DNA from: Acidobacteriota bacterium
Lineage (GTDB): Bacteria > Acidobacteriota > Aminicenantia > UBA2199
Direction of reading: 5' to 3'
Length of the DNA stretch: 64,000 nucleotides
Assembly: GCA_025456205.1 (NCBI GenBank)
Contig: JALOLA010000006.1
Coordinates: 23,057-87,056, forward strand
Below are positions 24,545 to 34,424 of the stretch, one piece after another. Under the pieces are notes generated by a model. It was not told the DNA's origin and did not search any database. It saw nothing but the letters and a program-made list of their open reading frames with translations. Every line of letters begins with the position of its first letter. Position 1 is the first letter of the stretch. Made by a program: the position numbers and the translations under genes.

Positions 24545-26371
24545 ATGATCCAGTTGCATAAAGCCCCGGTTACCGGCTTGGCTGATGATCGACGCTTCGC
24601 CCGCGTCCTGGCCCTTTCGTTCCTTTTTTCCGCCCTGTATTTTACCCTCACCCACTTTAACAGCGTGGATTGCTGGTGGCACATGCGCGGCGCGGAATAT
24701 TTCTGGCAGCATGGAGCGCCGCTGCTCAACGACACGCTCGCCATCCCCGGCGAAGCCCCGCTCCTGGCCCTTTACCCGAACCTGCTGCCCGGGACGATGT
24801 TCCTGCTGGCCTTCAGCGCCGGCTCGTTCCTGGGCTTGAACCTGCTGCGCATCGCCGTGTTCATGATTTTTTTAGCCGTGCTGACCTGGTCGATCTTCCG
24901 CAGGCGGAAGGATCCTTCATTGTTGCTGAGCGCCGTGGCCGTGCTGGTGCTGGCCATGGCCGGCATGGTGGTGCTGCGTCCCGACCTGTTCAATTACGCC
25001 TATCTCGTTCTCTGGCTGCTGCTGCTCGAGCAGGCCCGGCGCCGGCCGCAGCGACTGGGGCCGCTGGCCGGCCTGGCCGTGGTGGAAATCCTGTGGGTAA
25101 ACAGCCATCCCTTGTTCTTTTATTATGGATTGGGGCTCGGGCTCTTTTCGGCTTTCTTCATCGCCGGGGGGGCGAAGGTCACATTGCCCCGGTTCCGGGG
25201 CGTGCAGGTCCCCAGCCGCCTGCTCTTCCTGGCGGTGATCGGGTTGGGCTGGCTGCTGAACCCGCTGGGGTGGCAGGTGCTGCAGGGGCTGCCGGTGAAC
25301 ATGCTCCGCGCCGATTATGCCGCCGGCTCGATGCGCTCGACGGCCGCGGCCCTGGTCAGCGTGAACACCGCCCTCTTTTTCCTGCTTGCCATTGCGCTCC
25401 TGGCCGCCCGCCCCTGGCGGCGCCTGGCCTCCCGCGCGGACCGTCTGTGGTTTTTTGGTGCATTGCTGCTGGTGGCGGTGCCGGCGCTGCTCTACCAGCG
25501 CGCCCTGCCGTTCCTGCCGATCTTTCTCATTGTCGCCTCGGCCCTGGCCCCCGAACCCCGGTCGCTCAACGAGCGACCGCGGCGCCGGCTGTGGGCACAG
25601 GCGCTGCTGGCCGGCCTCTGCGTCTTCCTGATGCTGGAGCGCCTGTACCTGCTCTCCCCGCGCCTAATAGGCCGGATCAACAGCGCCCTGCACGTGCAGC
25701 TGGCGGAGGAGTTCCTGCCTGCCGGCATCGGGGTCACGGCGGTCCTGCCGGAGGAGCAGGTCCGCGAGGTCGAGATCCTCAACGCCCTCGGCTGCCGCGG
25801 CAACCTGGTCAGCAACCATTTGGGCCTCTGCAGCGCCGTTACCTGGCTGGCCCGGGGACTGACCCCGTACTGGTATGGCCATGCCGCGCTGATCAACGCC
25901 CGCAGCGAGGAACTGCGCGCCTTCTTCATCGCCCTGGAAAGCAGCGATGACGCGGTCGCAAGGCGCTTCATCGACCGCTACCGCATCGACGTGGTCGCCT
26001 TGACCAACTATACCTCCCGATTCCTGGCGGCGCCCGCGCGCTTCCTGGAGCACCTGGTCCCCGTTTATTTCGACCCCTACCTCACCGTCTGCGTTCCCCG
26101 GGGCCGGCTGCGGGATGAAACACGGCGGGAACTGGGCCGTTTCTTCAGCGCCTTCTCGCCGGGAGAAAGGGACCGCCAGGCGTTCGACCCGGTCCGGCAA
26201 GTGGAGCAATACAAGCTGTTATGGCTTTCAGCGCGGATGCACGGGCTGGACGGGGAGCGCTTCCTCTTGCCGCTGCGCCGGGCGATTTCCATGGAGGAAT
26301 GGCGCTCGTTCCGCCGGCAGGCCGATCCGCTGATCGAAGCCGTGCGTCGGCTGCAGCCGGAACGGGACTGA
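24545..26371 (+). CDS. Large polytopic membrane protein, GT-C-like
   Basis: 608 aa. About 10-12 membrane helices cover residues ~15-390, followed by a ~200-residue soluble C-terminal domain. An early loop reads HFNSVDCWWHMRGAEYFW then YPNLLPGTMFLLAFSAGSFL; a D-x-x-W-H/D motif in the first loop is reminiscent of GT-C glycosyltransferases, but I do not recognise a named family. The C-terminal part has RYRIDVVALTNYTSRFLAAP, seen in membrane proteins of this type where a periplasmic domain discusses no catalytic motif. It has a strong promoter and no Shine-Dalgarno sequence. Function unknown. Confidence 0.7.
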   Translation: MIQLHKAPVTGLADDRRFARVLALSFLFSALYFTLTHFNSVDCWWHMRGAEYFWQHGAPLLNDTLAIPGEAPLLALYPNLLPGTMFLLAFSAGSFLGLNLLRIAVFMIFLAVLTWSIFRRRKDPSLLLSAVAVLVLAMAGMVVLRPDLFNYAYLVLWLLLLEQARRRPQRLGPLAGLAVVEILWVNSHPLFFYYGLGLGLFSAFFIAGGAKVTLPRFRGVQVPSRLLFLAVIGLGWLLNPLGWQVLQGLPVNMLRADYAAGSMRSTAAALVSVNTALFFLLAIALLAARPWRRLASRADRLWFFGALLLVAVPALLYQRALPFLPIFLIVASALAPEPRSLNERPRRRLWAQALLAGLCVFLMLERLYLLSPRLIGRINSALHVQLAEEFLPAGIGVTAVLPEEQVREVEILNALGCRGNLVSNHLGLCSAVTWLARGLTPYWYGHAALINARSEELRAFFIALESSDDAVARRFIDRYRIDVVALTNYTSRFLAAPARFLEHLVPVYFDPYLTVCVPRGRLRDETRRELGRFFSAFSPGERDRQAFDPVRQVEQYKLLWLSARMHGLDGERFLLPLRRAISMEEWRSFRRQADPLIEAVRRLQPERD

Positions 26372-26411
26372 TCGAGCGCGGTGAAATAATGATCCTGAAA
26401 ATCATTGGTAA

Positions 26412-26529
26412 ACGGTTCACGGTGAACGGTTGACGGTCAGGAAAACATACCAGGTATTCATGTAAGCTCTATGAGATCGGTTTCAGGAGGTTCTCCTTCC
26501 GTACACCGTCTACCTTCTACCTTCTACCG
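26412..26529. repeat. Low-complexity dyad and short tandem repeats between convergent genes
   Basis: 26415-26427 is a perfect dyad GTTCAC-G-GTGAAC inside a GGTTCACGGTGAACGGTTGACGG string; 26501-26529 has the tandem phrase TACC(TTC)TACCTTCTACC. The 26372-26539 gap has no gene and no clear T-tract terminator. Confidence 0.5.
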
Positions 26530-26539
26530 AGTTCAGCTT

Positions 26540-27652
<1,113 letters not shown>

Positions 27653-27755
27653 GTCTGTGGATCCTTGTCGTTGGTTTTTGCCATTATAGCGGGGTTGCGC
27701 AGAAAAATCCAGAGCCTCGCCCGCGGCGGGCCGGCCCCGGCAGTGGGGAAACGGA

Positions 27756-27784
27756 TTGACAGCCGGGGGCATATACTATAAAAT
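27756..27784 (+). promoter_or_regulatory. Promoter of tRNA-His
   Basis: TTGACA (27756-27761), 17-nt spacer, TAAAAT (27779-27784). The predicted start is just before the tRNA at 27795. Confidence 0.65.
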
Positions 27785-27794
27785 GCAGGGGCGC

Positions 27795-27870
27795 GGTGAG
27801 TGTAGCTCAATGGTAGAGTATCAGACTGTGGATCTGACCGCTGCGGGTTCAAGTCCCGTCACTCACCCCA
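27795..27870 (+). tRNA. tRNA-His(GUG)
   Basis: Cloverleaf with the His-specific extra G(-1) at 27795, acceptor GTGAGTG/CACTCAC, anticodon loop CTGTGGA (GTG), T-arm GCGGG-TTCAAGT-CCCGT, discriminator C and an encoded CCA (27868-27870). Confidence 0.95.
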
Positions 27871-27971
27871 CTTCCCGCCTGCCTTTCCGGGCCTTCCCCC
27901 TCCTCCTTAGTCTGAATGGGTGTATGTTGGAGCGGGCCGGCTTTTGCCCTGAGCTTACTTAATCGCACCGC

Positions 27972-29063
27972 TCATTCGGCGATGATGTCCACTTTTGTCG
28001 GCCGCCCGAAACGGCCGAGCATGTTGACCGGCGCCACCCACAGCGAGCTGTTCCCGCCTGCCAGCGGGACCGACAGGCTGTCGGCGCACGGCCTCCAGCT
28101 CTTTCCCCTGTCCAGGCTCAGGGCGAAGCGGTCGAAGTTGAACATGGAGCCTTCGCTGGTAAAGGTAAAAAAAGCCTGCCTTGCCTTCTTGTCGATGCGG
28201 TGCTCCACCCGGACATAATTGCAGTCGAAATAAATGTCCTCCACCCTCGATGTGACATGGGAATAGGGGATGCGGCCGTTGAAGGCGCCGGGGTCGATCC
28301 TTTCGTCCCTGAAGAAGAGGAACATGGCGAAGCGGTCGCCGACGGTGAGCGGCCGGGTCGAGCGCATGAGGTCCGAGCGCAGGCTCACGGCGAAATTGGC
28401 GTAGAGGTGCAGCTTATGCCGGCCGCGTTCGGCACGGGGCTCGCCGGCGGCGCGGGCCGTGGCCGGCCCCGCTCCCAGCAGGGCGGAGCGGACCTCCAGG
28501 GCGGAGGCCGGCACGCCCAACCCGGGGATCTCATAATAAATGTTCTCGGCCGGGTCGAGGACCAGCCATTTGCCGAACTGGTCCGACCAGGCCTCGACCA
28601 CGAAATGGCTTTCTCCCGTGGCGCTCCACAGTTCAACGTAGCGGACGGCGAAAAAACCCATGGCCTTAAGGACATCGGCGAGGACATAGGCGTACTGGCC
28701 GCAGAACCCGCCGGTTTTCCCCGAGCGGATGTCCGCCAGGATGTCCACGGCGTTGCTGAGGGGATAGGGGTCGGGGATGGATGTCCGCCATTGGCGATGG
28801 GTCCAGTCGCAGAGCTTCAGGAAGAGGTCAAGCTGGTCGCTGAAGCGCAGGTCCTTGAAATTTTCATCACGGCGCAGCTGCTGCAGCTTGGCTTCCCGCC
28901 AATGCTCGGGGATGAAATGGAAGTTGCTCTTTTTGGCGCTGACAGGGCTGACGTCGATATGGATCCCCGTCTGAAAGGCCTTTCGGGATAGAAACAGGGC
29001 CGCCAGGAGCAACACCGCCGCCAGGGGCAGCAGGAGTTCAACGAAATATTTCTTCTGCTTCAT
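27972..29063 (-). CDS. Membrane-anchored transglutaminase-like protein
   Basis: 363 aa. One N-terminal membrane anchor (FVELLLPLAAVLLLAALFL) is followed by an extracytoplasmic domain. The Cys-His-Asp triad of the transglutaminase-like fold is visible: GGFCGQYAYVLADVLKAMGF, then SHFVVEAW, then KWLVLDPAENIYY. The C-terminal ~170 residues are beta-rich and unassigned. Bacterial members are often proteases or amidases acting on cell-surface proteins or peptidoglycan; the substrate here is unknown. Transcribed alone; a TATAGT -10 lies about 40 nt upstream of the ATG. Confidence 0.8.
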   Translation of the reverse strand: MKQKKYFVELLLPLAAVLLLAALFLSRKAFQTGIHIDVSPVSAKKSNFHFIPEHWREAKLQQLRRDENFKDLRFSDQLDLFLKLCDWTHRQWRTSIPDPYPLSNAVDILADIRSGKTGGFCGQYAYVLADVLKAMGFFAVRYVELWSATGESHFVVEAWSDQFGKWLVLDPAENIYYEIPGLGVPASALEVRSALLGAGPATARAAGEPRAERGRHKLHLYANFAVSLRSDLMRSTRPLTVGDRFAMFLFFRDERIDPGAFNGRIPYSHVTSRVEDIYFDCNYVRVEHRIDKKARQAFFTFTSEGSMFNFDRFALSLDRGKSWRPCADSLSVPLAGGNSSLWVAPVNMLGRFGRPTKVDIIAE

Positions 29064-29180
29064 GTGTCCGCCGCCATGTCAGGAAGGGCGGCAGGCAATC
29101 ACTATAGCGCATCCGCATTTTATTAGCAAAGCCCGGGCGGCTCGCGGCCGCCACGGTCCGTCGCGCTTTCCGGCCGGGGG

Positions 29181-29405
29181 CTAGAACACCAGCGGCCATT
29201 TTTTCTTGATGGCCGCCAGGTCCTTCTCCTTGGCGACGAAGCTCTGCACGTAGCCGCACTGGCCGCAGACGAAGTTGTCCAGGGCCGCGGCCCGGAAGAG
29301 CGAGACCGGGATGCAGTTGCTGTCGTGCATCCCCGATTTCCCTTTCACGCCGGCGCCGCTATAGATTTCCTTGCCGCCGCACAGCGGGCAGGTTCCGTTC
29401 ATCAT
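29181..29405 (-). CDS. Small zinc-ribbon protein
   Basis: 74 aa (MMNGTCPLCGGKEIYSGAGV). Two CxxC pairs, CPLC at the N-terminus and CGQC near residue 47, form a zinc ribbon; in between is an IPVSLFRAAALDNFV segment. Shine-Dalgarno AGGAAG. It is the last gene of the SPFH-RHH-peptide operon. Similar short proteins are often nucleic-acid or protein-interaction modules; no specific function can be given. Longer in-frame extensions upstream are out-of-frame shadows of the preceding genes. Confidence 0.7.
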   Translation of the reverse strand: MMNGTCPLCGGKEIYSGAGVKGKSGMHDSNCIPVSLFRAAALDNFVCGQCGYVQSFVAKEKDLAAIKKKWPLVF

Positions 29406-29434
29406 GGTCTTCCTCCTCGTTTCGCCGATCGGGT

Positions 29435-29551
29435 TCATTGCGTCCGCCATTCCCTGGGGGCGTTGTCCCCGGTCTTCCCGGGAGCGGCGTCCGCCGCGGG
29501 CATGGCCATCAGCAGCAAGAAAAGAATGATCAGGAAAATCAGTTTTTTCAT
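29435..29551 (-). CDS. 38-residue exported peptide
   Basis: A short gene missed by length filters: [20 protein letters not shown], a strong Sec signal ending around ADA, then a ~15-residue mature part (PGKTGDNAPREWRTQ). Its ATG overlaps the stop of the RHH gene (ATGA), which supports translation. No family recognised. Confidence 0.55.
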   Translation of the reverse strand: MKKLIFLIILFLLLMAMPAADAAPGKTGDNAPREWRTQ

Positions 29552-29760
29552 GGTTTCCCCCCGTCTGCGGGCGTTCCGCCTTCGCCCGCCCCGCCTGCCG
29601 CCGGGGCCGCCGGCGCTTTTTTACGGCGCCGGCTGATGGCCTCGTGCAGGATGGACTCGATCTGGCCGTTGACGCTGCGGAAATCGTCGGCCGCCCATCG
29701 TTCCAGCTCTTCCCACATCTCGGGGCTGAGCCGCAGCAGGAATGCTTTTTTGGCGGGCAT
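29548..29760 (-). CDS. Arc/ribbon-helix-helix family DNA-binding protein
   Basis: 70 aa. [20 protein letters not shown], then [20 protein letters not shown]: beta-strand, helix, turn (R-S-V-N) and helix of an Arc/MetJ-type RHH dimer. The tail is Ala/Gly/Pro-rich and probably disordered. It lies 13 nt after the SPFH gene. In related bacteria an Arc-like gene next to an SPFH gene is a recurring pair (established knowledge as I recall it); autoregulation of this operon is plausible. Confidence 0.8.
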   Translation of the reverse strand: MPAKKAFLLRLSPEMWEELERWAADDFRSVNGQIESILHEAISRRRKKAPAAPAAGGAGEGGTPADGGKP

Positions 29761-29773
29761 GGGCCAGGGACGC

Positions 29774-30670
29774 TTACTTGTACAGCGTGCCGGCGTTGAT
29801 CACGGGCTGGGCCTCGGCCTCGCCGCACAGGACGACCAGCAGGTTGCTGACCATGGCGGCCTTGCGCTCCTCGTCCAGGTCGACGACATTCTTGCTCTTC
29901 AGGTCGTCCAGCGCCATCTCGACCATGGACACCGCGCCGTGCACGATCTTGCGCCGGGCGGCGATGATGGCCTCGGCCTGCTGGCGGCGCAGCATGGCAT
30001 TGGCGATCTCCGGGGCATAGGCCAGGTGGGTGAGGCGCGTCTCCTCGACCTGCACGCCGGCTTTCTGCAGCCGTTCCTGGAGTTCCTTTTTCAGGACCAG
30101 TGCCACTTCGTCCATGCCGCTGCGCAGCGTCATCTCCTCTTCCTCCTCGCCGTGGTCATAGGGATAGCAGTTGGCCAGGTGGCGCAGGGCGGCGTCGCTC
30201 TGGATCTTGACGTAATGCTCGTAGTGGTCGACGTCAAAGAGGGCGTGGGCAGTGTCGACCACGCGCCAGACCACCACGGCGGCGATCTCGATGGGGTTGC
30301 CGCGCTTGTCATTGACCTTCAGCTTGTCGATCTCGAAGTTGCGGATGCGCCGCGACACCGTGTACTTCGCACGCGGCACGGCCAGTGCCAGCGGATTGGT
30401 CCAATGGAAGCCGTCATCGTTGATCGTGCCCTTGTACTTGCCGAAGAGGACCAGCACCTTGGCCTCGTTGGGCTGCAGGGTGAAGTAGCCCGGAGGCAGG
30501 ATGCCGGCCACCACGACCAGCAGGCCTGTGAGCAGCAATACCTGGGCGAGCGACCAGTGCACATTGTTCGCTCCCTCGAGGAAAACCATGACAATGGCCA
30601 GGATCAGCAGTGCATGGATGGCGGCGACGGCCCAGCCTTTGAATGATCGCCCTTGCTTTTCTTTAGTCAT
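29774..30670 (-). CDS. SPFH/band 7 (prohibitin-like) membrane protein
   Basis: 298 aa. Two N-terminal membrane helices (residues ~10-60) are followed by the SPFH domain: [71 protein letters not shown], and a helical tail with [20 protein letters not shown] then [11 protein letters not shown]. Family members form membrane microdomain scaffolds. Its own promoter lies at 30706-30734 and the Shine-Dalgarno sequence is AGGAGG. Confidence 0.92.
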   Translation of the reverse strand: MTKEKQGRSFKGWAVAAIHALLILAIVMVFLEGANNVHWSLAQVLLLTGLLVVVAGILPPGYFTLQPNEAKVLVLFGKYKGTINDDGFHWTNPLALAVPRAKYTVSRRIRNFEIDKLKVNDKRGNPIEIAAVVVWRVVDTAHALFDVDHYEHYVKIQSDAALRHLANCYPYDHGEEEEEMTLRSGMDEVALVLKKELQERLQKAGVQVEETRLTHLAYAPEIANAMLRRQQAEAIIAARRKIVHGAVSMVEMALDDLKSKNVVDLDEERKAAMVSNLLVVLCGEAEAQPVINAGTLYK

Positions 30671-30705
30671 TCGAACCTCCTAATTGCTATCGAAATGATA
30701 TCAAA

Positions 30706-30734
30706 AATATAGCATCACTTTTTGCCGCTGTCAA
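30706..30734 (-). promoter_or_regulatory. Promoter of the SPFH operon
   Basis: Minus-strand TTGACA (30729-30734), 17-nt spacer, TATATT (30706-30711). The rest of the 30671-30964 gap is AT-rich and contains a plus-strand TATAAT near 30840 but no gene. Confidence 0.65.
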
Positions 30735-30964
30735 CAAAAAAATTTTCTTTTGAGATCAAACTTGTTATCTGTATAACATTTACCCGGGAATGTCTTTCGC
30801 TGTCTTCTAAAAAAAAGTGGTTTTCCCGGTTGTTTTACTATAATTGATGGCATTTTCCCCGATATTCCAGATCGCCGTGCAGCGTCCGCGCAGCAAGCTG
30901 TGATTGGCATGGGGTTTGCTATTGCTTTTTTGTAGGCGTGCGTCTAAATTGTTGACAGGTGGCC

Positions 30965-31318
30965 ATGAAAAAGCGCAAGGAAGCCAGGATCCAAAAGAGC
31001 TTGCTGGTCGAGATCAGCAGGAAGGGACTCGAGCAGATGGGCGTCACGCTGAACATCTCCCGCCGCGGCATGTGCATCGCCACGACCGGGGTCGTCCGCA
31101 AGAGCAGCCGGCTGCAGATCCTCCTGGCGGCAGCCGACGACATCTATGCCGTCACCGGCCTGGTGGTGTGGAAAAAAAAGAAGCAGAACCCCCAGGGCGA
31201 GGAAGCCCCGGTCGGCCTGGGCATCCAGATCGAAAAAGCGCCCCGGGCCTACTTGAAATATCTTAATGCCGCCGGGGGCGGCTCCCCGCCCTCCGCGAAA
31301 GGCCGGAATCGCAGCTGA
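30965..31318 (+). CDS. PilZ domain protein (c-di-GMP receptor)
   Basis: 117 aa from ATG 30965 (Shine-Dalgarno AGGTGG). RKEAR at the N-terminus gives the RxxxR motif, and NISRRGMCIATTG gives the (D/N)xSxxG motif of c-di-GMP-binding PilZ domains. It is a single-domain protein, with a barrel continuing to GLGIQIEKAPRAYLKYL and a short basic tail. It may act on motility, pili or exopolysaccharide; the operon context gives no partner. Confidence 0.82.
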   Translation: MKKRKEARIQKSLLVEISRKGLEQMGVTLNISRRGMCIATTGVVRKSSRLQILLAAADDIYAVTGLVVWKKKKQNPQGEEAPVGLGIQIEKAPRAYLKYLNAAGGGSPPSAKGRNRS

Positions 31319-31340
31319 GCATCCCGGGATCTCCCTTTCC

Positions 31341-31369
31341 TTTACAATAAAGAGGTTTTGATATAAAAT
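31341..31369 (+). promoter_or_regulatory. Promoter of the cysteine synthase/CBS-like gene
   Basis: TTTACA (31341-31346), 17-nt spacer, TAAAAT (31364-31369); leader about 40 nt with GAGGAAA before the ATG. Confidence 0.6.
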
Positions 31370-31413
31370 CTGGGTTCCGAAGTTCGTTTTCTCCGCCATC
31401 CCGAGGAAAAAAG

Positions 31414-32394
31414 ATGAACGATAAAAAGCGCTACGATAGCCTTGTAGATGTCATCGGCAATACCCCGATGGTGCGGCTGAACCACGTGGCCGACGATATT
31501 CCCGGAGAAGTGTTCGCCAAGCTGGAATTCCTGAATCCCATGGGCAGCTGCAAGGACCGCATTGCCCGCTATATGATCGAAAAGGCGGAGAAAGAGGGAA
31601 AGATCAGGAAGGGCGACCTGATCATCGAGAATTCCTCGGGCAATACCGCCATGGGCCTGGCCCTGATCGCCATCCAGAAAGGCTATCGCCTGAAGGTCGT
31701 GGTCCGCGACCGCATCAGCCGCGAGAAGCTCGACCAGCTGAAGGCCCTCGGCGTCGAGATCCACATGGTGGACGCCTCCCTGCCGCCGGAGCATCCCGAC
31801 AGCTACAACAACATCACGCCGCGGCTGGCCCGGGAGACGCCCAACTGCTTTTTTCCCGACCAGCACAACAACCGCGATAACAATGAGGCCCATTACCTGG
31901 GCACCGGCCCCGAGATCTGGGAGCAAATGGAGGGGCGCATCGACTATTTCGTGGCCGGCATCGGCACCGGCGGCACCATCGGCGGCACCGCCCGCTTCCT
32001 GAAGGAGAAGGATCCCGCCATCCAGGTGGTGGCCGTGGATCCCGTGGGCTCGGTTTTTTATGAATATTTCCGCTCCAAGAAAATGGTCAGGCCCGGGCCG
32101 TACCTGCTCGAGGGATTGGGCGACGAGTTCCTGATCCGCTGCGCCGATTTCAGCGTCATCGACGACATGTTCCAGGTGACCGATCGCGAGGCGTTCCACA
32201 CGGCCAGGGAGCTGGCGCTGCGCGAGGGCATCCTGGCCGGCGGCTCGAGCGGCGCCGCCCTGTGGGCGGTGCGCCAGCTGGCCAGGAAGGTCCGCCGCCC
32301 GGCGCGGTTCGTCACCGTATTCCCCGACGGCGCTTCCCGCTACCTGAGCACGATCTACAACGACGACTGGCTCGATGAAAAGGGCCTGAAATAA
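31414..32394 (+). CDS. Cysteine synthase / cystathionine beta-synthase family PLP enzyme
   Basis: 326 aa, catalytic core only (no CBS regulatory domains). VIGNTPMVRLNHV, then NPMGSCKDRIARYMIEKAEK with the PLP lysine (usual context GS.KDR; here Cys before Lys), IENSSGNTAMGLALIAIQKG (substrate loop), AGIGTGGTIGGTARFLKEKD (phosphate clamp) and REGILAGGSSGAALWAV. PDQHNNRDNNEAHYLGTGPE resembles bacterial CBS more than CysK. It makes either cysteine from O-acetylserine or cystathionine from serine and homocysteine; the sequence alone does not decide. Confidence 0.88.
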   Translation: MNDKKRYDSLVDVIGNTPMVRLNHVADDIPGEVFAKLEFLNPMGSCKDRIARYMIEKAEKEGKIRKGDLIIENSSGNTAMGLALIAIQKGYRLKVVVRDRISREKLDQLKALGVEIHMVDASLPPEHPDSYNNITPRLARETPNCFFPDQHNNRDNNEAHYLGTGPEIWEQMEGRIDYFVAGIGTGGTIGGTARFLKEKDPAIQVVAVDPVGSVFYEYFRSKKMVRPGPYLLEGLGDEFLIRCADFSVIDDMFQVTDREAFHTARELALREGILAGGSSGAALWAVRQLARKVRRPARFVTVFPDGASRYLSTIYNDDWLDEKGLK

Positions 32395-32495
32395 ATAAAA
32401 ACGCCGTTTCTTCCCCGTTTCCGCTCCTTTCTGCAAGGTCGCAGAACTTTTTTTGTTTTTCCTGCGTAATTAAGGCATACCGCTGGAGGCGTCCG

Positions 32496-34049
32496 ATGAA
32501 AAAAACAGTCGCGATCAGTATGATGCTCCTTGTTCTGGGCCTGACCGGCCTGGCCCAGGACCCGCCGACACGTTCCCTGACCCTGGCCGACGTGATCGAG
32601 CAGACCCTGAAGAACAACCTCGACCTGCAGATAGAGATGTCCAATCCCGAGATCGCCCGGGCGCTCAAGAACAAGAGCCAGTCGATCTTCATTCCCACCC
32701 TTTCCGTCAATTACAACCGCACGTCGACTTCCACTCCTAGTTCCAGCATCTTCACCGGAGCCGACATCGAAAAGGCCGACGCCGGCTCGCTGAATTTCAC
32801 GCTGTCGCAGCGGCTGCTGCTCGGCGGCAACCTGGACATCACCCTGGACAACTCCCGCAGCTCGACCAACTCGCGCTTCACGCAGATCAACCCGCGCTAC
32901 AATTCCCAGATGCGCTTCAACCTCACCCAGCCGCTGCTGAAGGATTTCGGCCTCACGGCCACCAAGAGGAACATCTACCTCGCCCGCAACAACCAGGGCC
33001 GGTCGATCTTCGCCCTGAAGCAGCAGGTGATCGACCTGATCTACCAGACCGAGGAGGCGTATTGGAACCTCGTCTACTCGCACCAGAACATGGCCGTCAA
33101 GGAGAAATCGCTGCAGCTGGCCAAGGACCTGCTGAAGCAGAACGAGATCCAGGTCAAGGTCGGCGTCTCGGCACCGATGGACATCCTCACCGCCCAGGCC
33201 GAGGTGGCAGCCCGCGAAAGCGAGACGCTGCAGGCGCGCAGCCAGATCCAGACCTATGAGGAGAACCTGCGCCGCATCCTGAACATCAGCCAAATGCCCG
33301 AGGCCATCGTGCCCCAGGACCAGCCGCTGTTCAACCCGGTCCAGGCGGACCTGAACGACTTCCTGCAGACCGCCCTGGAAAAACGCCCCGATATCGAACA
33401 GGTGCGCCTCGACCTGAAGAGCAAGAACATCGACGTCCGCTACTACCGCAACCAGCTGCTTCCCGACCTGCAGCTCACCGCCTCCTATTATACCAAGGGC
33501 CTGAGCGGCACGCCGCAGGACGTGGACATCATCCTCATTGCCGACGGCGGCAACGGGGCCGGCGCCATCGGTGGCAACCTCAGCGATGCCCTGCGCGACG
33601 TGCTGAAGAGCCTCTACAAGAACTACGCCATCGGCCTGCAGCTGTCCATCCCGGTGGTCAACACCTCCGGGCGCGCCGACCTGGTGCAGGCGCGGCTCAA
33701 CCTCGAGCAGTCGATGCTGACGCTGAAGAAGACCGAGAGCACGATCTATTCCGAGGTCAAGCAGATCATCATGGACCTGGAGACCAACGCCAAGATCGTC
33801 GAAGCCAACCGCATCTCCCGCGAGCTGGCCGACCAGAAGCTGGCCGCCGAGCAGAAAAAGCTGTCGGTCGGGCTCTCGACCAACTACCTGGTCCTGCAGT
33901 ACCAGCGGGACTTCGCCAACGCCCAGATCGCCGAGCTGAAGTCGCTGATCGACTACAACCTGGCCCTTTCGCGAGTCGACAGGGTGCTGGGCACGACCCT
34001 GGAGAAGCACCACCTCGAATTCGCCGATTTCCTGGCGGGCAATAAATAA
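32496..34049 (+). CDS. TolC family outer membrane efflux protein
   Basis: 517 aa. Signal peptide MKKTVAISMMLLVLGLTGLAQ, then two outer-membrane efflux repeats. Repeat 1: LTLADVIEQTLKNNLDLQIE, FTLSQRLLLGGNLDITLDNS, and the long helix VIDLIYQTEEAYWNLVYSHQ. Repeat 2: ALEKRPDIEQVRLDLKSKNI, IGLQLSIPVVNTSGRADLVQ. It forms a trimeric outer-membrane channel. No inner-membrane pump or adaptor gene is adjacent, so the partner is elsewhere. Shine-Dalgarno TGGAGG. Confidence 0.92.
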   Translation: MKKTVAISMMLLVLGLTGLAQDPPTRSLTLADVIEQTLKNNLDLQIEMSNPEIARALKNKSQSIFIPTLSVNYNRTSTSTPSSSIFTGADIEKADAGSLNFTLSQRLLLGGNLDITLDNSRSSTNSRFTQINPRYNSQMRFNLTQPLLKDFGLTATKRNIYLARNNQGRSIFALKQQVIDLIYQTEEAYWNLVYSHQNMAVKEKSLQLAKDLLKQNEIQVKVGVSAPMDILTAQAEVAARESETLQARSQIQTYEENLRRILNISQMPEAIVPQDQPLFNPVQADLNDFLQTALEKRPDIEQVRLDLKSKNIDVRYYRNQLLPDLQLTASYYTKGLSGTPQDVDIILIADGGNGAGAIGGNLSDALRDVLKSLYKNYAIGLQLSIPVVNTSGRADLVQARLNLEQSMLTLKKTESTIYSEVKQIIMDLETNAKIVEANRISRELADQKLAAEQKKLSVGLSTNYLVLQYQRDFANAQIAELKSLIDYNLALSRVDRVLGTTLEKHHLEFADFLAGNK

Positions 34050-34072
34050 ATAGGGCCAATTTCCTCCCCTTG

Positions 34073-34101
34073 TTTACAAGGGTATTCTTTTCTGGTAAAA
34101 T
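34073..34101 (+). promoter_or_regulatory. Promoter of rpsO-pnp
   Basis: TTTACA (34073-34078), 17-nt spacer, TAAAAT (34096-34101); followed by AGGAGG and the GTG start of rpsO. Confidence 0.65.
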
Positions 34102-34135
34102 ATGTTCTAATCTCGCACAATAACAGGAGGAAATT

Positions 34136-34405
34136 GTGAGCATCACCAAGGAAACCAAGCAGAACTTGATCGGCCGGTTTCAGATAAATGACAAGGACAC
34201 GGGTTCGTCCGAAGTTCAGATATCGATTTTGACCGAAAGGATCCGCAGCCTGACCGAGCATTTCAAGACGCACCAGAAGGACAACCATTCGCGCAAGGGC
34301 CTGCTGACCATGGTCTCGACGCGCAAGAAGCTGTTGAATTACCTGCGCAAGACCGACTATGACAAATATCTGAAGATCATCCAGGAACTGGAACTCAGGA
34401 AGTAA
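34136..34405 (+). CDS. rpsO: 30S ribosomal protein S15
   Basis: 89 aa, GTG start behind a strong [49 protein letters not shown] and [20 protein letters not shown] are diagnostic of S15, which binds the 16S rRNA central domain. The rpsO-pnp pair is a widely conserved operon. Confidence 0.98.
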   Translation: MSITKETKQNLIGRFQINDKDTGSSEVQISILTERIRSLTEHFKTHQKDNHSRKGLLTMVSTRKKLLNYLRKTDYDKYLKIIQELELRK

Positions 34406-34424
34406 TTTTTCTCAGGAGACATAC

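Noticed and set aside
30719..30764. AT-rich stretch with AAAAAAATTTTCTTTT as a terminator or origin box
   Set aside because: No GC stem precedes the A/T tract and no DnaA-box cluster is visible; it overlaps the SPFH promoter region.
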